The position numbers and the translations under genes are program-made. This document shows, in pieces, positions 43,280 through 52,288 of a stretch of DNA of 64,000 nt. Numbering within the stretch: the stretch's first letter is position 1; each line of letters begins with the position of its first letter. Below the pieces are notes generated by a model, which was given only the letters and a program-made list of their open reading frames with translations, searched no databases and was not told the origin of the DNA. The stretch comes from Candidatus Blautia faecipullorum (lineage in GTDB: Bacteria > Bacillota > Clostridia > Lachnospirales > Lachnospiraceae), in the NCBI GenBank assembly GCA_019115125.1, contig DXEG01000015.1:1-64000 (forward strand), read 5' to 3'.

Positions 43280-43795
43280 TTACGCTTTTCTGATTTCTGC
43301 GAAACTTATTTCTACCGGCGTTTCGCGGCCGAACAATTCAACATTGATGGTAACCGTCTGCTTCTGGGTGTTGATCGCGGTGACAACTCCGGCCGTATCC
43401 TTCCAGGCTCCGCCTGTAACAACCACCATATCGCCTTCCGCGAAATCCACCTGAATGGTTTCCTCCCTGATTCCGAGAGGTTTCATCTCCTCTTCCGTAA
43501 GGGGTACAGGCTTGGAACCCGGTCCTACAAATCCTGTCACGCCTCTGGTGTTGCGGACAACATACCAGGTGTCGTCGTTCATGATCATGTTGATCAGCAC
43601 ATATCCCGGAAACATTTTTTTCTGAACCTGCTTCGCGGCTCCGTTCTTCATTTCCACGACTTCCTGCAGAGGAACACGAACTTCCAGGATCTGGTCTTCC
43701 AGGTGTCTGTTCTCGATTGTTTTTTCAATGTTGGCTTTTACCTTGTTCTCATACCCGGAATAGGTATGAACAACATACCATTTTGCTTCTGACAT
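43280..43795 (-). CDS. nusG: Transcription elongation factor NusG
   Basis: The 171-residue protein has the NGN domain ([40 protein letters not shown]) and a C-terminal KOW domain ([19 protein letters not shown]). It binds RNA polymerase and couples transcription with termination and translation. It follows secE by 16 bp, the common order. Confidence 0.98.
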   Translation of the reverse strand: MSEAKWYVVHTYSGYENKVKANIEKTIENRHLEDQILEVRVPLQEVVEMKNGAAKQVQKKMFPGYVLINMIMNDDTWYVVRNTRGVTGFVGPGSKPVPLTEEEMKPLGIREETIQVDFAEGDMVVVTGGAWKDTAGVVTAINTQKQTVTINVELFGRETPVEISFAEIRKA

Positions 43796-43811
43796 ACAAT
43801 CACCGTTATCC

Positions 43812-44021
43812 TTATCTTATTAAAAGATTAATACCTTCCAGAATAGCTGAATCCATAATGCTGATCATCACAGCCAGAATTACTGTGATCACTGACACTG
43901 CCACAGTCTGTTTAGCCAGAGTGGGACGGTCAGTCCATACAATCTTTCTGAATTCCGATTGAAGTCCCTGAAACCAGTTTTTCTTCTGACGTTTGCCAGT
44001 AGATTTTTCTTTCTCCTGCAT
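43812..44021 (-). CDS. secE: Preprotein translocase subunit SecE
   Basis: The 69-residue protein has a basic, amphipathic stretch (WFQGLQSEFRKIVWTDRPTL) and one membrane helix (about 40-65), typical of the short SecE form that clamps SecY. The gene lies between rpmG and nusG, its usual place. Confidence 0.95.
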   Translation of the reverse strand: MQEKEKSTGKRQKKNWFQGLQSEFRKIVWTDRPTLAKQTVAVSVITVILAVMISIMDSAILEGINLLIR

Positions 44022-44046
44022 AGTCTAAACCTCACATTCTCTGTGA

Positions 44047-44196
44047 TTACTTCGTTTCCTTGTGCAGAGTGTGTCTATGACAGAACTTACAATATTTCTT
44101 GGTTTCCATACGCTCAGGATGGTTTTTCTTTTCCTTAGTCATATTGTAGTTACGCTGTTTGCACTCGGTACAAGCCAATGTAATCTTTACGCGCAC
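44047..44196 (-). CDS. rpmG: 50S ribosomal protein L33
   Basis: The 49-residue protein begins with a GTG-coded residue followed by [16 protein letters not shown] and has a second CKFC pair, so it is the zinc-binding form of L33. GTG 44196 is chosen because GGAGGTGG is five bases upstream and the product then matches the normal L33 length. The frame stays open further upstream but that part is not conserved. Confidence 0.95.
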   Translation of the reverse strand: MRVKITLACTECKQRNYNMTKEKKNHPERMETKKYCKFCHRHTLHKETK

Positions 44197-44290
44197 AACT
44201 TCCACCTCCAGTGTTTTCATTTGCATGGTCTTCTTCTCCGCCTGATTTCGGGCATAAAAAAAAGACCCAACTTCCATGTCGCTTGTCCAG

Positions 44291-44318
44291 TTTATCACAG
44301 GTTCCTCACAGAAGTCAA
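44291..44318 (-). promoter_or_regulatory. Likely promoter of the rpmG-secE-nusG-rplK-rplA operon
   Basis: On the minus strand TTGACT (44313-44318) and GATAAA (44291-44296) are 16 bp apart, with a TGTG just before the -10. The leader would be about 90 nt. Confidence 0.5.
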
Positions 44319-44503
44319 GCCTTTTCAAATAAATTACCTTACTTCCCAAAAATCCGCAATTTTCCCTTGTCAACGTACAAACGGTAGTGTATGATAAGAA
44401 AGGTTCAGACCCTTTTCGACAGACAGCGGAATACCTGTCTCTGTCAGGGGGCGCGAGGTATCATCAATCACATTATTTCTATATGAATATAGGAGCGGAT
44501 TTT

Positions 44504-45289
44504 ATGTTTAAAAGATTCATGGACGACATGAAGAAGTATTGGATGTACGCTGTCTATTCTTCCAAAGCGCAGTTAAAATCCGAAATAGCCAATTCCTATC
44601 TGAACTGGCTGTGGTGGATTCTGGATCCTCTTTGCTTCATGTTGATTTATGTATTTATGTTCGGCTATGTATTCAAATCCAGCGAACAGTACTTTGCGAT
44701 CTTTGTCTTTATCGGCATCACCATGTGGGATTTTTTCAACAAGACCCTGATACAGAGCGTAAAGGTTATCAAAAACAACAAGGCGATCGTTTCCAAGGTT
44801 TATATACCTAAGTTCATACTTCTGATCATCAAAATGGGAGTCAACGGCTTCAAAATGTTCATCTCCCTTTTGATCGTCGTAGCCATGCTGGCCGTATGGC
44901 GGGTGCCGATCACCTGGAATATTTTATTTTTTATTCCGATCCTGCTCACATTATTTGTGGTGGTCTTCGGGCTGGGATGCTTCTTCCTCCATTACGGAGT
45001 ATTTGTGGAGGATCTTTCAAACGTGCTGAATATAGCTCTCCGGCTTTTATTCTACCTCACCGGTGTTTTCTGGAGCGTTATGGACCGGCTTCCGGCTCCG
45101 TACAACAGCTATATCGGCAAAGGCAATCCTATCGCTTTTCTCCTCACGGCTATGAGGGACTGCGTGATCTATGAAAAAACGCCGGATCTGCCATTGCTTC
45201 TGATCTGGTTCCTGATCGGACTTGTGATCAGCATCCTGGGCGTCCGCAAAATCTACAAAAACGAAAACAGTTATGTGAAGGTAATCTGA
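44504..45289 (+). CDS. ABC-2 type polysaccharide/teichoic acid export permease
   Basis: The 261-residue membrane protein has about six helices and the TagG/Wzm-like opening (KAQLKSEIANSYLNWLWWILDP, where LGWLWWILDPL is typical of the family). It would form the export channel for an undecaprenyl-linked glycan with the ATPase encoded 55 bp downstream. ATG 44504 follows AGGAGCGG; the frame upstream of it is not conserved. Confidence 0.9.
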   Translation: MFKRFMDDMKKYWMYAVYSSKAQLKSEIANSYLNWLWWILDPLCFMLIYVFMFGYVFKSSEQYFAIFVFIGITMWDFFNKTLIQSVKVIKNNKAIVSKVYIPKFILLIIKMGVNGFKMFISLLIVVAMLAVWRVPITWNILFFIPILLTLFVVVFGLGCFFLHYGVFVEDLSNVLNIALRLLFYLTGVFWSVMDRLPAPYNSYIGKGNPIAFLLTAMRDCVIYEKTPDLPLLLIWFLIGLVISILGVRKIYKNENSYVKVI

Positions 45290-45344
45290 TCTGTCAGCGC
45301 GCTGTGCCTGAGTGCCCGGCGCGGCGGGCAATACGGAGGATTTT

Positions 45345-46082
45345 ATGGAAGAAAAACATGCCATTGAGGTAACTGACCTCGTTATCAGTTACCAGAATCT
45401 GAAAAAAACTTCTATTAAAAAAAGTCTTTTGCATTTTAAGCGGCGGTCTGTAGACCGCTTTGTGGCTGTGAAGGGAATTTCCTTCTACGTACGCCAGGGA
45501 GAAATCCTCGGCATTATCGGAAAAAACGGCAGCGGAAAATCCACCACCCTGAACGCTCTCGCGGGAATTTTTTCTCCGGACAGCGGAACCATTGACCTGA
45601 AGGGGCACAGTATTTCTCTTCTGTCTATCGGAGTAGGCTTCCAGCGGGAAATGACCGGAAGAGAAAACATAATTCTCTGCGGAATGCTTCTGGGCTTCTC
45701 CGAGGAGCAGGTTCGGGAAAAAGAGCCGGAAATTGTGGAATTCGCGGAGCTGGGCGACTTTATCGACATGCCTGTAAGGACATATTCCAGCGGTATGTAC
45801 TCAAAGCTCGCTTTCTCCATCACAGCGATCCTTGAGACGGATATCATGCTCATTGACGAGGTTCTCAGCGTCGGGGACCAGAAATTCAAGAAAAAAAGCT
45901 ACAACAAAATGAAAAGCCTGATCTCCAACAAGGACAGAACCGTTGTGATCGTCTCCCACAGCATCGAAACTCTGAAAGAGCTCTGCGATACGGTTATGTG
46001 GATGCACGACGGCCAGATCAAACGCATCGGCGATCCGGTGCCTGTTCTTGACGAGTATGTAAACTTCATGGAAAATAATTAA
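45345..46082 (+). CDS. ABC transporter ATPase for polysaccharide/teichoic acid export
   Basis: The 245-residue ATPase has Walker A GKNGSGKST, the GVGFQREMTGRENI segment, the YSSGMYSKLAFS signature typical of TagH/Wzt, Walker B IMLIDEVLSVGD and the switch His in VSHSIETL. It energises the permease encoded just upstream. It lacks the C-terminal carbohydrate-binding extension of some Wzt proteins. ATG 45345 follows GGAGG. Confidence 0.92.
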   Translation: MEEKHAIEVTDLVISYQNLKKTSIKKSLLHFKRRSVDRFVAVKGISFYVRQGEILGIIGKNGSGKSTTLNALAGIFSPDSGTIDLKGHSISLLSIGVGFQREMTGRENIILCGMLLGFSEEQVREKEPEIVEFAELGDFIDMPVRTYSSGMYSKLAFSITAILETDIMLIDEVLSVGDQKFKKKSYNKMKSLISNKDRTVVIVSHSIETLKELCDTVMWMHDGQIKRIGDPVPVLDEYVNFMENN

Positions 46083-46124
46083 CTCCTGAGTTCAAATACT
46101 TTTTCAGGATATTCATAACGCAAG

Positions 46125-46167
46125 AAAAAGCTTCAGCCTCCGGAACGATCCGGCGCTGAAGCTTTTT
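46125..46167. terminator. Bidirectional terminator between export ATPase and sugar transferase genes
   Basis: AAAAAGCTTCAGC (46125-46137) pairs perfectly with GCTGAAGCTTTTT (46155-46167). Confidence 0.9.
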
Positions 46168-46174
46168 TTACGTC

Positions 46175-47572
46175 TTATTTTTCCTTCTCCTGATCTGCCT
46201 CCAGATCCTCCACAGAATCCTTCAGGGCGTTTCTCTGATTTTCGTCCACACCCTCGGATACTTCCTTCTGAAAGAAAATCTTCACTGTCATAAGAAGAAG
46301 CTTCAGATCCAGGAAGAAGGAATAATTCTCAATATAGAACAGATCCAGCTTCAGCTTATCATAAGGAGTAGTATTATATTTGCCATAAACCTGGGCGTAT
46401 CCCGTGAGCCCCGCCTTCACCTTCAGACGGTAGTAAAATTCCGGCAGCTCTCTTCTGTATTCCCTCATGATCGTCTGCCGCTCCGGGCGCGGTCCCACCA
46501 GAGACATATCCCCTATAAATACGTTAAATAGCTGCGGAAGCTCGTCAAGGTGAAGATCCCGGAGTATCCTTCCCACGGGAGTGATTCTGGAATCATGCTT
46601 GGAAGCAAGACGGGCGCCGTTTTTTTCCGAGTCCACGCGCATACTGCGGAATTTACATATCCTGAAGGCTTTCCCGCCCAGAGTAAGCCTGTCCTGGAAA
46701 TAGAATACCGGACCGCCGTCGTAGAGCTTTACGAACAGGGAGATGATCAGCATCAGCGGCGACGCCACAATGATGCCGATGCCGGATACCACAATATCCA
46801 GGAGCCGCTTCGCCGCTCTCTGCTCTATGGACAGCCCCATATTCCGAGACACCAGAAGAGGCGTGTCAAAAAGATGGATCCGCTCGCTTCCCATAAGGAT
46901 CACATCAGAAATTTTCGGGCTGAGATAACAGCGGATGGAATGTGCGAAGCAGTATTTCAGGTAACGGTTGCGGATATTGGAGGGCAGATCCCAGATGATC
47001 ACTCCGTCATAATCGCGCATCATCCTGTGGATCTCCTTTTCTCCTTCCTCTATATGCACTTTTCCGCTGATATTATATTTATCCCGGCGGGAATTCATCT
47101 TCTGGATCAGATCGCCCGGATCCCTGTCCCCGTAGATCACCAGAAGCTTCCTGGCCTGATACAGTCTGGAATAAATAAATCTGGAGCCCCATATCCATAC
47201 TACTACGATAACGAACTGTACCAGCGTCATCTCCACCATAGGCCATGGATCCAGGAACCAGCGGTTGATCAGCGTGATCTGAAAATAGGTCACCACATTG
47301 GTGCATATGGTCGCCAGGATCATGGAATAAAATACCTCAATGCGCTTGAGATATCCCACCCTGAGTCCGCCGTAAAAAGCAGAAAACAATACGTTGATCA
47401 GGGCGTAGATCGCGATCAGCACCCAGTTTCCCTTCCTCCAGAAGGGGGCGAAAATAAGTCCTCTGTAAAAGTCGTACCAGACATAAGCGAAAACTGCTGT
47501 CTGGGCGATTACCGCAAGGCTTGCCAGACAAAATACAATAAATCTTTTAAAATCCTCTAATTTACTTTTCAC
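46175..47572 (-). CDS. Polyprenyl glycosylphosphotransferase (initiating sugar transferase)
   Basis: The 465-residue protein has four N-terminal membrane helices (about 10-130), a nucleotide-binding-like middle domain and a C-terminal bacterial sugar transferase domain after a fifth helix: KRLLDIVVSGIGIIV, CKFRSMRVDSE, RDLHLDELPQLFNV and DMSLVGPRPE. Such enzymes move a sugar phosphate onto undecaprenyl phosphate to begin exopolysaccharide synthesis. It converges with the export genes, which could act on its product, but no glycosyltransferases lie nearby. The start is GTG 47572 after GAGGG. Confidence 0.92.
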   Translation of the reverse strand: MKSKLEDFKRFIVFCLASLAVIAQTAVFAYVWYDFYRGLIFAPFWRKGNWVLIAIYALINVLFSAFYGGLRVGYLKRIEVFYSMILATICTNVVTYFQITLINRWFLDPWPMVEMTLVQFVIVVVWIWGSRFIYSRLYQARKLLVIYGDRDPGDLIQKMNSRRDKYNISGKVHIEEGEKEIHRMMRDYDGVIIWDLPSNIRNRYLKYCFAHSIRCYLSPKISDVILMGSERIHLFDTPLLVSRNMGLSIEQRAAKRLLDIVVSGIGIIVASPLMLIISLFVKLYDGGPVFYFQDRLTLGGKAFRICKFRSMRVDSEKNGARLASKHDSRITPVGRILRDLHLDELPQLFNVFIGDMSLVGPRPERQTIMREYRRELPEFYYRLKVKAGLTGYAQVYGKYNTTPYDKLKLDLFYIENYSFFLDLKLLLMTVKIFFQKEVSEGVDENQRNALKDSVEDLEADQEKEK

Positions 47573-48043
47573 AGTATCCCTCGAATCTGCAGCGTCCGTG
47601 TACAGCAGCCATGCGCTGCGAGGTCTCGATATACAACGGCGCTCCCCTTATTTTTATCATTTCCTCTTAACTTTGTTATTATAACGTAAATCCCTCATTC
47701 CGTCCAGTCATTCCGTTTTCCTTTTCGTTTTCCCCGGCGGGGATCCCGCGGCATTTGCCCTGATATTTTTTATGCGGTCGGACATCTGTATGAGCTCAGC
47801 TTTCTGTTACGATATTTATGCGTTTATGACAGCCCTGGAACCGGTATTCTTTGTTTTTCGACATTTTCATGTAATTATCAACATATTTCTTCAAATCTTT
47901 GCCTGTATTTAATTCATTTTTAACAATAGCCATAAAATTTTACAGAATATAATTACACTTTTTTTCTCAAAATTATGGAAATCCAGAGATAAAAATTGTA
48001 TAATAGTGCATATAAGCATATAAAAGGAAAGTGAGGGTTCACT
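47573..48043. other. Intergenic region upstream of glgC
   Basis: A divergent 470 bp region. On the plus strand a perfect TATAAT at 47999-48004 with a weak -35 (TGGAAA, 17 bp upstream) probably drives glgC. The remainder is AT-rich, with nothing else recognised. Confidence 0.5.
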
Positions 48044-49183
48044 ATGAAACAAAACAACATGTTAGCGATGATTTTGGCTGGCGGACGCGGAAGCCGTCTC
48101 CACGAGCTTACCAATAAAGTTGCCAAGCCTGCAGTTTCATACGGCGGCAAATACCGCATCGTTGACTTCCCTTTAAGTAACTGTGCCAACAGTGGGATCG
48201 ACATCGTAGGCGTACTTACCCAGTATGAATCTGTACTTCTGAACAGCTATGTGGCTGCAGGCGGACGCTGGGGCCTGGATGCCAGAGAAAGCGGCGTTTT
48301 CGTCCTTCCTCCCCGCGAAAAAGCAGACTCAGATCTTGACGTTTACCGGGGCACCGCGGACGCTATCGCGCAGAACATCGACTTTATCGACCAGTATTCG
48401 CCAGAGTATGTCCTGATCCTTTCGGGAGACCACATCTACAAGATGAATTACGCGAAGATGCTTGCTTACCATAAGGAAATGAAGGCCGACGCCACCATAG
48501 CGGTTATCGAGGTTCCCATGAAGGAAGCAAGCCGTTTCGGCATCATGAATACAGACGAAAACGGACACATTGTAGAATTTGAGGAGAAACCGGAGCATCC
48601 CAAGAGCAACCTGGCTTCCATGGGTATTTATATCTTTGACTGGAAGCAGCTCCGCAGAATGCTTCTGGCCGATATGAAGAATCCGGATTCCCACCACGAT
48701 TTCGGAAAGGATATTATTCCTGATCTTCTGGCTGAGAACAAGACACTGGTTGCCTACAAATACAAAGGCTACTGGAAGGATGTAGGAACCATCGATTCCC
48801 TCTGGGAAGCAAACATGGATCTTCTGGACGGCAACAACGAGCTCGACCTGAACGATTCCACCTGGAAAATCTACACTGAGGATACGCCTGCGCTTCCGCA
48901 GTATATCGGCCCCAACGCCAAGATCACCAAAGCGTTTATCACACAGGGCTGCATTGTTGAGGGCGAGGTAAAGAACTCCGTTCTGTTCACCGGCTCCAAG
49001 GTAGGCGAGGGCGCCAAAGTCATCGACAGCGTTCTGATGCCCGGCGTGGAAGTGGAGGCCGGAGCTGTTGTCCAGAGAGCGCTCGTAGCCGACAGCGTCA
49101 AGATCGGCAAAGAAGCTGTTGTGGGAAGCGCTGACAGCGAACATATCGAGCTTGTGTCAAAACGTGTTAAGGGGGTAGAATAA
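48044..49183 (+). CDS. glgC: Glucose-1-phosphate adenylyltransferase, catalytic subunit
   Basis: The 379-residue enzyme makes ADP-glucose, the committed step of glycogen synthesis. It shows [32 protein letters not shown], the ISGDHIYKM-like [10 protein letters not shown], the FEEKPEHP segment and a C-terminal left-handed beta helix. ATG 48044 follows GGAAAGTGAGG. It overlaps closely with glgD (stop and start one base apart), and the two products form the mixed enzyme known in Bacillus and clostridia. Confidence 0.97.
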   Translation: MKQNNMLAMILAGGRGSRLHELTNKVAKPAVSYGGKYRIVDFPLSNCANSGIDIVGVLTQYESVLLNSYVAAGGRWGLDARESGVFVLPPREKADSDLDVYRGTADAIAQNIDFIDQYSPEYVLILSGDHIYKMNYAKMLAYHKEMKADATIAVIEVPMKEASRFGIMNTDENGHIVEFEEKPEHPKSNLASMGIYIFDWKQLRRMLLADMKNPDSHHDFGKDIIPDLLAENKTLVAYKYKGYWKDVGTIDSLWEANMDLLDGNNELDLNDSTWKIYTEDTPALPQYIGPNAKITKAFITQGCIVEGEVKNSVLFTGSKVGEGAKVIDSVLMPGVEVEAGAVVQRALVADSVKIGKEAVVGSADSEHIELVSKRVKGVE

Positions 49184-49184
49184 G

Positions 49185-50300
49185 ATGGCTAAAGCACTGG
49201 GAATTATCACATCTTCCGGAACTCATGTCAGAGTGGAAGGATTACAGGAGTACCGTCCGATCGGAGCGTTTTCTTTCCTTGGAAGATACCGTGTCATTGA
49301 CTTTCCAATTTCTAATATGAGCAACAGCGGCATCGACCGCATTCAGGTATATGTAAGACGGAAACCCCGTTCTCTTGCGGAGCATCTGGGAACCGGCCGT
49401 CACTATAATATCAATTCCAAGAGAGGCAAGCTTCAGCTTCTTTTCGCTGAGCACAACTCCGAAAACGATATTTACAACACCGATATCGCGTACTTTGCGG
49501 AAAATATTGATCTGATCGAAAGATCACATCTTCCATATGTTGTAATAGCGCCCAACTATATGGTATACGCCGCAGATTATTCAGCTCTTCTTGATACGCA
49601 TATCGAGTCCGGCGCGGACATTACTCTTCTGTACCATTCTGTGGATAACGCCAAGGAAGCTTTCCTGAACTGCGACATCCTGAACCTGAATAAACAGAAG
49701 GGTGTGGAATCTATCGAAAAGAACCGCGGAAGCGCTAAGAACCGCAACATTTTCATGGATACCTATGTAATGAAAAAGGATCTCTTTGTAGAGCTGATAC
49801 ATAAGGCAAAGAAAACCTCATCCATGATCACTCTTCCGCAGATCGTTAAAGCCTCCTGCGGAGAGCTCGACATCCGCGGCGTTGCCCACAGAGGCTATTT
49901 CGCAAGCGTTACCGATTTCAAGAGCTATTATGACGCTAATATCTCTTTGATCGATCTTAAGGCGGCTCAGAGCCTTTTCAATCCTGACTGGCCTATTTAC
50001 ACCAGAACCAACGACTCCTGCCCGACTCAGTATTTTGACGGAGCGGAGATCAAGAATTCTGTTGTATCCAACGGCTGTCTCATTGAGGGCACCGTAGAAA
50101 ACTGTGTAATCGGCAGAGGCTGCCAGATCAAGAAGGGCGCCGTTGTGAAAAACAGCGTGATTCTGGCCAACACCACGATCTGCGAGGACGTTCATCTGGA
50201 AAACCAGGTAGTTGACAAATGGGCGAAAATCACCCGCGGAAGAGAAGTTATCGCTGATCCTCAGCATCCCGGATATGTTCGTCGGGATGACATCCTTTAA
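49185..50300 (+). CDS. glgD: Glucose-1-phosphate adenylyltransferase, GlgD subunit
   Basis: The 371-residue protein resembles GlgC (GRYRVIDFPISNMSNSGID) but lacks the GGRGSRL substrate loop at its start, which here reads LGIITSSGTHVRV. GlgD subunits are regulatory or activity-enhancing partners of GlgC. A ribosome site (GGGGG) lies in the end of glgC. No glgA, glgB or glgP follows. Confidence 0.96.
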   Translation: MAKALGIITSSGTHVRVEGLQEYRPIGAFSFLGRYRVIDFPISNMSNSGIDRIQVYVRRKPRSLAEHLGTGRHYNINSKRGKLQLLFAEHNSENDIYNTDIAYFAENIDLIERSHLPYVVIAPNYMVYAADYSALLDTHIESGADITLLYHSVDNAKEAFLNCDILNLNKQKGVESIEKNRGSAKNRNIFMDTYVMKKDLFVELIHKAKKTSSMITLPQIVKASCGELDIRGVAHRGYFASVTDFKSYYDANISLIDLKAAQSLFNPDWPIYTRTNDSCPTQYFDGAEIKNSVVSNGCLIEGTVENCVIGRGCQIKKGAVVKNSVILANTTICEDVHLENQVVDKWAKITRGREVIADPQHPGYVRRDDIL

Positions 50301-50308
50301 TATATGCA

Positions 50309-50346
50309 GGAACAGCCGGCAGGGAAACCTGCCGGCTGTTCCGTTT
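50309..50346 (+). terminator. Terminator after glgCD
   Basis: GGAACAGCCGGCAGG (50309-50323) pairs perfectly with CCTGCCGGCTGTTCC (50328-50342) around a four-base loop, followed by GTTT. Confidence 0.85.
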
Positions 50347-50392
50347 CAGCTCTGTTTTATCTCGCTATCCCCAAGAGGACGCCGCCCCTGGC

Positions 50393-52288
50393 TTATTCCA
50401 GCTCAAAGGCTCCGGTATACAACTGATAATATTTTCCTTTTCTGGCGATGAGCTCGTCATGGCTTCCACGCTCGATAATGCTTCCCTGCTCCAGAACAAT
50501 GATCATATCGGAATTGCGCACAGTAGAAAGCCTGTGGGCGATCACGAATACGGTCCTGCCCTTCATCAGAGCGTCCATTCCTCTCTGGACAATGGCTTCC
50601 GTCCTGGTGTCAATGGAGGCCGTGGCTTCGTCCAGGATCATCACCGGGGGATCGGCCACCGCCGCCCGGGCGATAGCCAGAAGCTGGCGCTGCCCCTGGG
50701 AAAGATTGCTGCCATTTCCGGTGAGCATGGTGTCATAGCCTTCCGGCAGACGGGTGATAAAGCTGTCCGCTCCCGCCAGCCGCGCAGCGCTTCTGCACTC
50801 CTCGTCTGTAGCGTCCAGCCTGCCGTAACGGATATTATCCATAACCGTGCCGGTAAACAGGTTGGTGTCCTGAAGAACGATCCCCAGAGACCTTCTCAGG
50901 TCTGCCTTTTTGATCTTGTTGATATTGATTCCGTCGTAGCGGATCTTTCCGTCCGCAATATCGTAAAACCGGTTGATCAGATTGGTGATGGTAGTCTTTC
51001 CGGCTCCCGTAGCTCCCACAAAGGCAAATTTCTGCCCTGGCTGCGCGACAAGAGAAATATCGTGAAGAACTGTTTTTTCCGGCACATAGCCGAAATCCAC
51101 GTCAAAGAGCTGGACTTCTCCCTCCAGTCTCTGATATGTAACCGTGCCGTCCGCGGTGTGAGGATGCTTCCAGGCCCAGATACCCGTGCGCTCACTGCTT
51201 TCCGTGAGAACGCCGTTTTCTTCCTTCGCGTTCACCAGCGTTACATAGCCGTTGTCCGGCTCCGCCTCCTGATCCAGAAGATCAAAAATACGGGAGGCTC
51301 CGGCAAGTCCCATAACCACCGCGTTGATCTGCTGGGATACCTGGTTGATATTTCCGGCAAACTGCTTGGTCATATTCAGGAAGGGCACCACAATGCTGAT
51401 CCCCAGCGCCTTTCCGGAAAGACTTACATTCGGCACATTGAGAAGCAGAAGGATCCCTCCTGCCACAGCCACCACCACATACAGGATATTTCCCACATTA
51501 TTGAGAATCGGCCCCAGTGTATTGGCATATTTGTTTGCCGTCTCCGCTTCATGGAACAGCTCCTCATTAATTCTGTCAAAATCCGCCTTCGTCTCCTCCT
51601 CGTGACAGAATACCTTCACCACCTTCTGTCCGTTCATCATCTCTTCCACATAGCCCTCTACGTTTCCAAGAGCTTCCTGCTGGCGGATAAAGTAGCGGGT
51701 GGATTTTCCTCCCACCTTTTTTGTAATGATAAACATACAGCCGATCCCCGCCAGAACCACAATGGTCAGCCACAGGCAGTAGTAGATCATAATGCAGAAC
51801 ACCGTCGTTACCATGATACCGGAAACAAGAAGCTGGATGAAGCTCTGGGAGATCATCTGGCGCAGAGTATCGATGTCATTGGTATAATGACTCATAATAT
51901 CCCCATGGTTATGGGTGTCGAAATATTTCACCGGAAGAGTCTGCATTTTATTGAACATCTTCTCTCTGAATTTCTTCAGAGAGCCCTGGGTGACGGTAGC
52001 CATCATCCGGTTAAAGGCAAAGGAAGCCGACAGAGAGATGATATAAAGGATCAGCAGCGTCGCGACCCACCTGGCGATCGTTCCCGATACAGCGCCCCAG
52101 TCCCCTGTTTTCCAGGATTTTTCCACAAGGGCAATGATATTCTGCTGAAAAACAGCCGGAATGGAGGATACAACCGCGTTGATCACAACACAGACGAGAA
52201 CCACCGGCATCATAACAGGATAAAATTCAAATACAGTTTTGATGAGCCGCCACGCGGTTCCTTTTTTTGCCGTTTTCTTATTTTTCAT
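50393..52288 (-). CDS. Heterodimeric ABC exporter, subunit with intact ATPase site
   Basis: The 631-residue protein has six membrane helices (about 25-310) and an ATPase domain with Walker A GATGAGKTT, signature LSQGQRQLL and a complete Walker B MILDEATASID with the catalytic Glu. An extra stretch of about 40 residues sits between the membrane part and the ATPase domain. ATG 52288 overlaps the end of the preceding exporter gene by 11 bp, so synthesis is coupled. Together they resemble BmrCD/LmrCD/TM287-288 drug exporters. Substrate unknown. Confidence 0.93.
   Translation of the reverse strand: MKNKKTAKKGTAWRLIKTVFEFYPVMMPVVLVCVVINAVVSSIPAVFQQNIIALVEKSWKTGDWGAVSGTIARWVATLLILYIISLSASFAFNRMMATVTQGSLKKFREKMFNKMQTLPVKYFDTHNHGDIMSHYTNDIDTLRQMISQSFIQLLVSGIMVTTVFCIMIYYCLWLTIVVLAGIGCMFIITKKVGGKSTRYFIRQQEALGNVEGYVEEMMNGQKVVKVFCHEEETKADFDRINEELFHEAETANKYANTLGPILNNVGNILYVVVAVAGGILLLLNVPNVSLSGKALGISIVVPFLNMTKQFAGNINQVSQQINAVVMGLAGASRIFDLLDQEAEPDNGYVTLVNAKEENGVLTESSERTGIWAWKHPHTADGTVTYQRLEGEVQLFDVDFGYVPEKTVLHDISLVAQPGQKFAFVGATGAGKTTITNLINRFYDIADGKIRYDGININKIKKADLRRSLGIVLQDTNLFTGTVMDNIRYGRLDATDEECRSAARLAGADSFITRLPEGYDTMLTGNGSNLSQGQRQLLAIARAAVADPPVMILDEATASIDTRTEAIVQRGMDALMKGRTVFVIAHRLSTVRNSDMIIVLEQGSIIERGSHDELIARKGKYYQLYTGAFELE

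Noticed and set aside
44197-44373. N-terminal extension of the L33 frame
   Set aside because: The frame is open for 59 more codons, but a GGAGGTGG site before GTG 44196 and the standard L33 length fix the start.
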